From: Intestinimonas sp. | GTDB lineage: Bacteria > Bacillota > Clostridia > Oscillospirales > Oscillospiraceae | Assembly (NCBI GenBank): GCA_022653075.1 | Contig: JALCSB010000007.1 | Location: 49,075 to 113,074 of the forward strand | DNA: 64,000 nt | Direction: 5' to 3' | Shown: positions 57,940 through 64,000 of the stretch, one piece after another | How the letters are laid out: each line of letters opens with the position of its first letter | How positions within the stretch are numbered: position 1 is the first letter of the stretch | Notes under the pieces: generated by a model | What the model was told of the DNA's origin: nothing | Databases searched by the model: none | Seen by the model: only the letters and a program-made list of their open reading frames with translations | Translations under genes and position numbers: made by a program

Positions 57940-59577
57940 TTATTCGGCGGAAATCATATAGTAGTAGACCGGTTGTCCACCAGCAACCAGCGTGACCTCC
58001 GCATTTGGGCAGGCGGCGGCAAAAAGGGTTCGGGCCGCTTCGCCCTGCTTATCCGTCACATCGGCGCCATAAAAGATCGTGATAAACTCAGCCTGCTGCT
58101 GCGGCTCCGCCTTGGCCAGCTTTTCCAGCAGAGCGTTAAGGTCGGAATCCGTACCGAACAGCTGGCTCTCCGCCAGGGCCAGATAGTCGCCCTGCCTAAT
58201 GGCAAAGCCATCGAAATCGGAGTCCCGGGCCGCGTAGGTAATTTGAGCCGTATGGGTCCGCGAAAACGCCTCGGTCATAGCGGTGGTGTTGCCCGCCTCA
58301 TCGCTCTCAGGGTCCACCGCCAGCATTGCGGAAATGCCCTGAGGCACGGTGGCGGTGGGCAAAACCACGGCCTTCTTTCCCTCCACCATGGGCACGCATT
58401 GCTGAGCAGCCATAATGATGTTCTTATTATTGGGCAGCACATAGACAATCTCGGCCGGGGTACGTTCGATCTCGGCTAGAATATCTTCCGTAGAAGGGTT
58501 CATGGTCTGTCCGCCGCTGATAATGCCGTCCACACCAAGATCCCGGAATATACCGGCTAACCCATCCCCGGCACAGACCGCCACAAAGCCGAATTTTTTC
58601 TCCGGCGCCGCCGGTGCAGGCCCCTGTGGCCGGGTCTCCGCTTCACTCAGGATTTCAGTATGCTGGTTGCGCATGTTTTCCACCTTTACGGTCTGGAGCG
58701 CGCCATAGGTAATGGCCTCCTCCAGTACGCGGCCGGGGTGGTTGGTATGAACGTGGACCTTAATGATTTCGTCGTCATCCACCAGCACCAGCGAGTCGCC
58801 CAGGGCATTCAGAAAAGCCCGCAGAGCTTCCGGGTCCTTGCTGGTGTCCCGGGAGCAAATGAACTCAGTGCAGTAGCCAAACTTGATATCAGCGGTTTCA
58901 AAGCTGCTGAAATCAGCTTTCTCCTTTGGGGCGGCCAGATCTTCCACTCCCTCGGGCATGGGCAGCCCCCGCAGCTCATCCAGCATACCCTGAAGAATAA
59001 TGAGGAAACCCTTTCCGCCGGCGTCAACCACACCGGCCTTTTTCAGCACGGGATTCTGATTAATGGTATTATCCAGCGCCACATGGCCTTCCTGAATAGC
59101 CTCCTGCAAAACGAATTCCACCGCGCGGTTTTCCCGCGCGGCCTCCGCAGCACGGCCAGCCGCCAGACGGGATACCGTAAGGATGGTACCCTCGGCGGGT
59201 TTCATAACCGCCTTATAGGCCGTGGCCACACCTTCATCCAGCGCCACGGCGATGTCAGCCCCGTCGGCAGTCTGCTTGTCCTTCAGAGATTTGGCAAACC
59301 CCCGGAACAGCAGAGAGAGAATCACGCCGGAATTTCCCCGAGCACCCCGGAGCAGCGCGCCGGCGTTCACCGCAGCGGCCCGGCCCACCTCGGAGATGGG
59401 GCTTTTCGCCAGCTCGGAGGCCGCCATACCAATGGTGAGACTCATATTGGTTCCGGTGTCCCCGTCCGGCACGGGGAACACATTAAGTTCGTTGATCTGC
59501 TGCTTCTGGCTGTTGATGGAGGCTGCGCCGTGGATAACCATCTTTGCCAGCAGTGCTCCGTCAATGGTGTCTCTCAT
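57940..59577 (-). CDS. fakA: DAK/DhaL-domain kinase (fatty acid kinase FakA-like)
   Basis: 545 residues from the ATG at 59577 (GGAAGGAA seven bases upstream). The N-terminal DhaL domain has NVFPVPDGDTGTNMSLTIGMA, with the Asp residues that hold Mg-ATP, and ARGNSGVILSLLFRGFA. The C-terminal half (about 300-545) is the DAK1-like/DegV-related domain (ILPNNKNIIMAAQQ type). In Firmicutes this architecture, next to an Asp23-like gene, phosphorylates fatty acids bound to FakB carriers. No fakB gene is in the window, so the role rests on family layout. Confidence 0.85.
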   Translation of the reverse strand: MRDTIDGALLAKMVIHGAASINSQKQQINELNVFPVPDGDTGTNMSLTIGMAASELAKSPISEVGRAAAVNAGALLRGARGNSGVILSLLFRGFAKSLKDKQTADGADIAVALDEGVATAYKAVMKPAEGTILTVSRLAAGRAAEAARENRAVEFVLQEAIQEGHVALDNTINQNPVLKKAGVVDAGGKGFLIILQGMLDELRGLPMPEGVEDLAAPKEKADFSSFETADIKFGYCTEFICSRDTSKDPEALRAFLNALGDSLVLVDDDEIIKVHVHTNHPGRVLEEAITYGALQTVKVENMRNQHTEILSEAETRPQGPAPAAPEKKFGFVAVCAGDGLAGIFRDLGVDGIISGGQTMNPSTEDILAEIERTPAEIVYVLPNNKNIIMAAQQCVPMVEGKKAVVLPTATVPQGISAMLAVDPESDEAGNTTAMTEAFSRTHTAQITYAARDSDFDGFAIRQGDYLALAESQLFGTDSDLNALLEKLAKAEPQQQAEFITIFYGADVTDKQGEAARTLFAAACPNAEVTLVAGGQPVYYYMISAE

Positions 59578-59611
59578 GTCGAAGTTCCTTCCTTTCGGTG
59601 CGCGCGGTGCG

Positions 59612-59962
59612 TCAGTCCAGGACCATGGAGTCGATGCAGACATCCACGCTCCGCACTTCCACACCGGTTATACGGCCTACCACATAGCGCACCTCGTTCA
59701 TGATGGAGCGGCTGACCGCAGTAAGGTTCACACCGTTGTCCACCATAATGTGCAATTCGATGGACACTGTGGAATCATCGTTTATCGTGACCCTGACGCC
59801 TTTGCTCATGGACTCGCGGCGAAGCAGATGGACCAACCCGTCGGTCTTGGATCGGACCGCCATGCCTTTCACACCAAAGCAATTGGTAGCGGCGGCGCCC
59901 GCAATATTCGTAAACACCGCATTGCGGATGTTGATGGCGCCCTTTTCGGTTTGCAGTTTCAT
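59612..59962 (-). CDS. Asp23/Gls24 (DUF322) family protein
   Basis: 116 residues. The Asp23 fold reads GAINIRNAVFTNIAGAAATNCFGVKGMA, then VRVTINDDSTVSIELHIMVDNGVNLTAVSRSIMNEVRYVVGRITG. Cytosolic members often bind membranes through a partner protein and sit just upstream of fakA-type kinases, as here (34-base gap). AAGGAGG precedes the ATG. Confidence 0.92.
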   Translation of the reverse strand: MKLQTEKGAINIRNAVFTNIAGAAATNCFGVKGMAVRSKTDGLVHLLRRESMSKGVRVTINDDSTVSIELHIMVDNGVNLTAVSRSIMNEVRYVVGRITGVEVRSVDVCIDSMVLD

Positions 59963-60135
59963 GGGAACCCTCCTTACTGGTTCGGCCGCAAAAACGGCCG
60001 AACGGCGTCATTGGCTCATATATTGTATTCCATTTTCGTACAAATTACAAGGGAAAAACTACAACGTCATATTGTAATTTACCCGCATATCGTGTAAACT
60101 ATCATTATCTCTCTTTATCATAGGAGGCGTTTGGG

Positions 60136-60324
60136 ATGAAAACAGCCCGTTTTGTACTGAAGATTATTGCCCTGTCCCTGGCATTCGCCGCGGCGGTCTG
60201 CGGCATCATCGCATACTGGGACAAACTGGCGGATACCCTGAGCGGCCTGAAAGAAAAGGGCCGGGATCACGGCATATGCTACCGCCCCTCGGAGTATGAC
60301 GATTACGCCGATCTGGATGAATAA
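60136..60324 (+). CDS. Small single-pass membrane protein, unknown function
   Basis: 62 residues. One membrane span at about residues 5-27 (ARFVLKIIALSLAFAAAVCGIIAYW) is followed by a short helix and an acidic C-terminus (EYDDYADLDE). AGGAGG sits seven bases before the ATG and a terminator follows, so it is a real small gene. I do not recognise a named family. Confidence 0.75.
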   Translation: MKTARFVLKIIALSLAFAAAVCGIIAYWDKLADTLSGLKEKGRDHGICYRPSEYDDYADLDE

Positions 60325-60342
60325 TTTACCGCCTGGATGAAG

Positions 60343-60386
60343 ACCGGCGCTCCTCACGCAAAAGCGTGGGAAGCGCCGGTTTCTTC
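60343..60386. terminator. Terminator between the small membrane gene and the PaaI-like gene
   Basis: ACCGGCGCT...CACGC pairs with GCGTG...AGCGCCGGT; TTTCTTC follows on the plus strand. Confidence 0.75.
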
Positions 60387-60387
60387 T

Positions 60388-60876
60388 TTAGTCAATGTGC
60401 TGCGACTGGCTCCACAGAGTCTTCGCCCGCGCCCGGATCTGTCCTTCCGCGGGTTGGAGCAGGAAAAAAGTAAAGTCGCCACCCGCCACTTCCTCACCGC
60501 TGTCATTGGTCAGGCTAACGGCGTATACGCACAGGTTGCGTCCCATCTTCCGGGGCGTAGCCTGACAGTGGATTTTCTTTCCCGTGCCCATGGCAGGGCG
60601 GAGAAAATTCATACTGTAACTCGCCGTGACGCAAACATGTCCGGTGGTAGTAATTACCGCCCCGCCGGCCACTGTATCAGCCAGCGCAGCAAGACAGCCA
60701 CCGTGAACCATACCCATGGGGTTCAGATTACCGGGGGTGATGGAAAGTTCCCCGTACCCAACGCCATCCTTCACGTTGGTAACCGTAATGCCGTTCATTT
60801 TGGAAAACGGGTCGATGCTGTCATTTATCTCGTACTCCGAGCCGCGAATATTCGCGGCATTACTGCAAAAAGCCAT
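60388..60876 (-). CDS. PaaI-type hotdog thioesterase
   Basis: 162 residues. The hotdog signature is GNLNPMGMVHGGCLAALADTVAGGAV with the catalytic-site Asn/His/Gly and Asp region, followed by VTASYSMNFLRPAMGTGKKIHCQATPRKMGRN. It hydrolyses acyl- or aryl-CoA thioesters; the substrate is unknown. AGGAG lies ten bases upstream and the ATG is within the last codons of the SufB/D-like gene, so it is the last gene of the suf operon. An internal Met at residue 27 is an alternative start. Confidence 0.85.
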   Translation of the reverse strand: MAFCSNAANIRGSEYEINDSIDPFSKMNGITVTNVKDGVGYGELSITPGNLNPMGMVHGGCLAALADTVAGGAVITTTGHVCVTASYSMNFLRPAMGTGKKIHCQATPRKMGRNLCVYAVSLTNDSGEEVAGGDFTFFLLQPAEGQIRARAKTLWSQSQHID

Positions 60877-61777
60877 TCAAAATTCTCTCCTCTGCCTCCT
60901 GTTCCGTCAGGCCCAGGGTCATTAATTTTAAGATCTGTTCACCCGCGATGCGCCCAATGGCCGCCTCATGGATCAACTGGGCATCAGGACAGTTGGCAAT
61001 AATGGCGGGGATGGACTTGATGCGGGCATCGTCCATGATAATAGAGTCGCACTGAACATGGCCAAAGCACTTGGCCTCACCGGTCATGCGGGGATAAAAC
61101 ACCTGCCGGGACTTATCCCGGGCCACTGAGCGGGAGATGACCCGGCCGCTGGCGTCTTCTCCCGCCAGAATGATATCCATTTCACTCTCAGCGGTCTGTT
61201 CCCCATGGGTAAGCAGCTTCTCGGTAATGCTTCCCTCGCCGCCGGCTCCCACCACGATCTTGGTATACCGCTTGGTGGAATCGATACCCCTGATCTGAGT
61301 GGTCTCCATGTGGATAACAGCTCCCGCCTCCAGATAGGCGATGGTCTGTGGATTCATAATGCGCCCGCCGGTACCGTCGCCCTCGCCATAGTGCTTCTCG
61401 AAATAGCGCACACGGGAATTCTTCCCGATGTGGAACGTATGCACGCCGTCGTGCTGGGACGTGTCACAGCCGGAATTGTGGATACCGCAGCCAGCTATTA
61501 TGTCTACATCGCAGTCTTCCCCGATATAGAAGTCGTTGTACACCATTTCCGTTAAGCCGGTTTCTGTTATGATAACCGGGATATGAACCGACTCATGCCT
61601 AGTATGGGGAGCAATGTGGATATCGATACCGGACTTGTCGGTCTTGGTGTCTATGACAATATGGGCGGTGTTTACACGGCCGTCCAGTTTCCCGTTTTTG
61701 CGGATGTTGTAGGCCCCCTGAGGAGTGCTCTCCATGTCCGCGATCTCCCGGAGCAGATGGGCGTCGATCTTATTCAT
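60860..61777 (-). CDS. SufB/SufD-family Fe-S assembly protein (short, SmsB-like)
   Basis: 305 residues from the ATG at 61777, which overlaps the sufC stop (ATGA) and follows GGAGG. The beta-helix core has RVRYFEKHYGEGDGTGGRIMNPQTIAYLEAGAVIHMETTQIRG and YPRMTGEAKCFGHVQCDSIIMDDARIKSIPAIIANCPDAQLIHEAAIGRIAGEQILKLMTLGLTEQEAE. The last segment is the conserved SufBD C-terminus with the His of LIHEAAIG. It is much shorter than classical SufB (about 470 residues) and stands alone with SufC, resembling the two-gene SmsCB system of anaerobes. Confidence 0.88.
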   Translation of the reverse strand: MNKIDAHLLREIADMESTPQGAYNIRKNGKLDGRVNTAHIVIDTKTDKSGIDIHIAPHTRHESVHIPVIITETGLTEMVYNDFYIGEDCDVDIIAGCGIHNSGCDTSQHDGVHTFHIGKNSRVRYFEKHYGEGDGTGGRIMNPQTIAYLEAGAVIHMETTQIRGIDSTKRYTKIVVGAGGEGSITEKLLTHGEQTAESEMDIILAGEDASGRVISRSVARDKSRQVFYPRMTGEAKCFGHVQCDSIIMDDARIKSIPAIIANCPDAQLIHEAAIGRIAGEQILKLMTLGLTEQEAEERILNGFLQ

Positions 61778-62517
61778 TGTTCCCCACCTCCATTGTTCAT
61801 ATAACTGCATCCCGACACGGTATTGGCCAGAATGAGGGGGAACACATCCTCCTTGGGTCCATGCTGAACGATAGATCCGCCTGAAATCATAATGATTTCA
61901 TCCGCCAGATCAATGATGCGCTCCTGATGGGAGATAACCAGCAAAGTGGCGCGCTTCTCCTCATGGAGTTGCTGGAAGGTCTCGGTAAGCCGGGCAAAGG
62001 ACCACAGGTCTATGCCCGCCTCCGGTTCATCAAAAATCATCAGACCTGCCTGCCGGGCCAGAATGGTGGCAATCTCGATGCGCTTGACCTCGCCACCGGA
62101 AAGCGAGGCGTCCACCTCCCGGTCAATATAATCGTTGGCGCACAGGCCCACCCGGATAAGGTACTGGCACTCCTCTTCGTGGGTCAGGTCCTCCCGTCCG
62201 GAGGCCATCTCCAGCAGGTCCCGCACCCGCAGGCCTTTAAACCGCGGGGGCTGTTGAAAACCATAGCTGATACCTCGGCGGGCCCGCTCGGTGACGCTCA
62301 GGTCCGTCATGTCCGTTCCATTCCACAGGACCTGCCCGGAAGTAGGGGTCACCAGGCCCATAATTGCCTTGGCCAGCGTGGTCTTACCTCCGCCGTTAGG
62401 CCCAGTGATAACCACAAATTTATTGTCTCCCACGGTAAGTGAGACATCACTGAGGATACCCAGTTCCTTGCCGGATTCGTCCGGCACCTGATAGGACAGG
62501 TTTTTAATCTCCAGCAT
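61774..62517 (-). CDS. sufC: Fe-S cluster assembly ATPase SufC
   Basis: 247 residues from the ATG at 62517 (AAGGAG nine bases upstream). Walker A is ITGPNGGGKTTLAKAIMG, the ABC signature VDASLSGGEVKRIEIATIL, Walker B LMIFDEPEAGIDLWSFA and the switch His is in LVISHQERIIDLADEI. The LSGGE...RIE signature and DEPEAGID Walker B are specific to SufC. It drives cluster assembly on the SufB/D-like partner encoded next. First gene of the three-gene operon with the PaaI-like thioesterase. Confidence 0.92.
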   Translation of the reverse strand: MLEIKNLSYQVPDESGKELGILSDVSLTVGDNKFVVITGPNGGGKTTLAKAIMGLVTPTSGQVLWNGTDMTDLSVTERARRGISYGFQQPPRFKGLRVRDLLEMASGREDLTHEEECQYLIRVGLCANDYIDREVDASLSGGEVKRIEIATILARQAGLMIFDEPEAGIDLWSFARLTETFQQLHEEKRATLLVISHQERIIDLADEIIMISGGSIVQHGPKEDVFPLILANTVSGCSYMNNGGGEQ

Positions 62518-62839
62518 GCACAGCCGCTCCTTTGTTTTGCGGCGCCCGCCAGCGGGCGCTTTTCTGTCGTGCGGCACCGGGCGCGCCGCCATAATTCCGA
62601 TATATGTCAAGGGCAGGAAACCCGCAACTTATCATAACCGGTTTGCCGGCCTGCTATATCCCGGCGATTCCATAGACTTTTCAGATTATTTTATCATAAC
62701 AGACTGGGGAATACAAGTCTCGCCCTGTGGAAATTGATACGGAGTGTCGGCGGAACATCGCAGTGCATAACATGAAGTGAACATCGGGGCGCAGGCAGGC
62801 CGACCGGACCTTCACCGCCCCAAGGGAGGCTTTGTGTTC

Positions 62840-63493
62840 ATGGAATTCGATCCAATCTGCCCGCCGGCGCTCGGCCCCGGCCAGTACGGCAGCGATCGGG
62901 AGCTGTTTGCCAGGGTCTGGCGCCGGGTGATGCCGGAGGACCTGCCCGGCTGCCCCATTATCCCCGATGAGGTGGAAAATCCGGACAACATTGTCCCGTC
63001 CGTGTCGGAACCCGCTGTCTCCTGCTCCGCACCCGCCGTGCCGGAGCCGGTTCCCACGCCGGAAATCAAGGAGCCGTCCGGTTCAGCCCAATTCTTTTCA
63101 GATTCGGCGGTATTGTTCCAGCGCTTCATTCGGGATGAACTGAGCGACCACCAGCGTTATACGGACATGGCCCGGCAGGCCGACCGGACCGCATCCCGGC
63201 TTCTGCTTCAGGCGGCGGCTGACGAGCTACGCCACGCCCGGCGGCTGAGCACCGCCTTCTTTCTAACCTCTGGCGTGCGCTACTGGCCTGTGGAAACCGT
63301 ACATCCCCGGTCCGACGCCCCTCTGCCAGCCGCGCTCCGGGACCGCTTTCTGGCAGAGCAGGAGGGAGAAGGGGCCTATCGGGCCGCCGCCGCCGCCGTT
63401 CCAGATACCCGGCTGCGCGTAATGTTCTTGGAACTGGCTGACAAGGAACACGCCCATATCGGGTTGATTTTGGATTTGCTGGAGCAGCAGTAA
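62840..63493 (+). CDS. Ferritin-like (rubrerythrin-fold) protein with Pro-rich N-terminus
   Basis: 217 residues from the ATG at 62840 (GGGAGG ten bases upstream; a GTG two codons earlier is possible). Residues 1-90 are low-complexity and rich in Pro, Ser and Val. The C-terminal 120 residues form a four-helix bundle with FIRDELSDHQRYTDMA, ADELRHARRLSTAFF, FLAEQEGEGAYRAAAAA and LADKEHAHIGLILDLL, giving the paired E/ExxH metal ligands of the ferritin-like family. It may handle oxygen or peroxide stress or iron. The nearby suf operon points to Fe-S homeostasis, but it is transcribed separately. Confidence 0.8.
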   Translation: MEFDPICPPALGPGQYGSDRELFARVWRRVMPEDLPGCPIIPDEVENPDNIVPSVSEPAVSCSAPAVPEPVPTPEIKEPSGSAQFFSDSAVLFQRFIRDELSDHQRYTDMARQADRTASRLLLQAAADELRHARRLSTAFFLTSGVRYWPVETVHPRSDAPLPAALRDRFLAEQEGEGAYRAAAAAVPDTRLRVMFLELADKEHAHIGLILDLLEQQ

Positions 63494-63497
63494 CCGC

Positions 63498-63549
63498 AAA
63501 ACGGAGCCTGAACCGGGGGATGGTGAGGCTCCGTTTTTTCTGTACAAAC
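63498..63549 (+). terminator. Terminator of the ferritin-like gene
   Basis: AAAACGGAGCCT pairs with AGGCTCCGTTTT around a 26-base region, followed by T-rich sequence. Confidence 0.85.
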
Positions 63550-63911
63550 AATCCACTGCGGGGGGTAGGTCTTGGACCGTCGTTCCACTTTAAATTTCCT
63601 ATTGACGAGACACAAACAGATTCATCGCGTTCCGCCCTTTTTCGCCCGTTGAATACATGCAAGGAATTATACTTGACAGCATTGATTTTATCTTATTATA
63701 TCTTCTTTATATGAAATCCCCCGATCGAAGTTTATCGCCTTAACGATCGGGGGATTTATTCCATAAATAAAAGAGTGGTCCAGTCTTGTTTGATATGCTC
63801 TTTTTTAGTTTCACTTTTTGATTTATAATATTAGTGGTGGGCATAACCGGTTCTTTCCCTTGTCCTGATATAGTGTCATGGTCAAGAATTTTTGTAACAC
63901 CACAGTCTAAT
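63550..63911. other. Intergenic region between the ferritin-like gene and the IS3 transposase
   Basis: About 360 bases with no gene I can support. It contains a promoter-like TTGACA-17-TTATAT (63673-63701) and, 12 bases on, the hairpin at 63714. The IS right end presumably lies between about 63840 and 63911, but I could not fix its terminal repeat without the left end. Confidence 0.4.
63714..63757. terminator. Strong hairpin with T-tail
   Basis: AAATCCCCCGATCG pairs perfectly with CGATCGGGGGATTT around a 16-base loop; usable as a terminator in either direction. It immediately follows a promoter-like sequence, so a very short transcript is conceivable. Confidence 0.7.
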
Positions 63912-64000
63912 TTAGTCTAACAAATTTCGTGCCTCCAGCGGTGTCAAATAGTTGTTATAAGAGTGCGGACGAATCTGGTTGTACCAGAGATACGCATACT
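63912..64000 (-). CDS. IS3-family transposase (OrfB, C-terminal end only)
   Basis: The last 29 codons read YAYLWYNQIRPHSYNNYLTP followed by LEARNLLD and a TAA at 63914-63912. The pattern WYNxxRPHxxxxYLTP is the C-terminus of IS3-group DDE transposases. The rest lies beyond the right edge. An IS copy therefore ends within the last few hundred bases of the window. Confidence 0.88.
   Translation of the reverse strand, partial: YAYLWYNQIRPHSYNNYLTPLEARNLLD

Noticed and set aside
1..64000. CRISPR arrays, tRNA and rRNA genes
   Set aside because: No regularly spaced repeats, cloverleaf sequences or rRNA signatures were seen on either strand.

Overview
The window looks like a chromosomal segment of a spore-forming, strictly anaerobic Clostridia member, most likely an Oscillospiraceae-type gut bacterium. 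The inference rests on a spoIIID gene, 2-hydroxyacyl-CoA and 4-hydroxybutyryl-CoA fermentation enzymes, SUF-type Fe-S assembly genes, many acyl-CoA enzymes and sigma-54 regulators. Genus-level placement cannot be made from sequence reading alone.

Layout. (1) 1-14131: a catabolic gene set for an imported (hydroxy)acid. It holds a TRAP transporter, a two-subunit 2-hydroxyacyl-CoA dehydratase with its activator ATPase, a LarA-like nickel-enzyme homologue, a CoA-transferase, an acyl-CoA dehydrogenase, an AEC permease and an acyl-CoA ligase. A sigma-54 activator sits in the middle. Three -24/-12 promoters and a shared TGTGCA...TGCACA operator tie these transcripts into one regulon. (2) 14235-19501: a luxC/luxE-type fatty-acid reductase set with its own acyl carrier protein, acyl-activating enzyme and acyl-ACP thioesterase, but no luciferase. 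(3) 19625-26025: 4-hydroxybutyrate CoA-transferase, a NifU-like protein, 4-hydroxybutyryl-CoA dehydratase and a permease, behind a consensus sigma-54 promoter and beside a second sigma-54 activator. (4) 26188: fabZ.

(5) 26986-46990: the most striking feature. The sporulation regulator gene spoIIID is cut in two. Its 5' half lies at 26881-26995 and its 3' half at 46991-47124. Between them is a 19,995-bp unit bounded by the 10-bp direct repeat ACCGTACATA. The unit encodes a large serine recombinase whose stop codon lies in the right repeat. Joining the halves at the repeat restores one uninterrupted 82-codon SpoIIID frame, and the circle junction would form a strong dyad typical of a serine-recombinase attP. 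This is a skin-like intervening element, here in spoIIID. Its cargo is metabolic rather than phage-like: a second 2-hydroxyacyl-CoA dehydratase operon with an enolase-superfamily dehydratase, two DASS-type transporters, a LysR regulator, a flavodoxin-ferredoxin fusion, a tandem HD-domain protein and an FmdE/FecBCD-type ABC uptake operon with a terminator-bearing leader.

(6) 47278-49109: GntR regulator and ABC-2 exporter. (7) 49214-57826: a compact aromatic amino-acid operon (aroF, aroB, aroA, aroC, gamma-carbonic anhydrase-like, pheA, aroK, aroQ, aroE, yfcE-like phosphoesterase). It is preceded by an apparent leader-peptide attenuator with a Phe-Phe-Trp run. (8) 57940-63493: fakA-like kinase, Asp23 protein, a small membrane protein, a PaaI thioesterase, a minimal SufC/SufB-D pair and a ferritin-like protein. 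(9) The right edge holds the C-terminal end of an IS3-family transposase.
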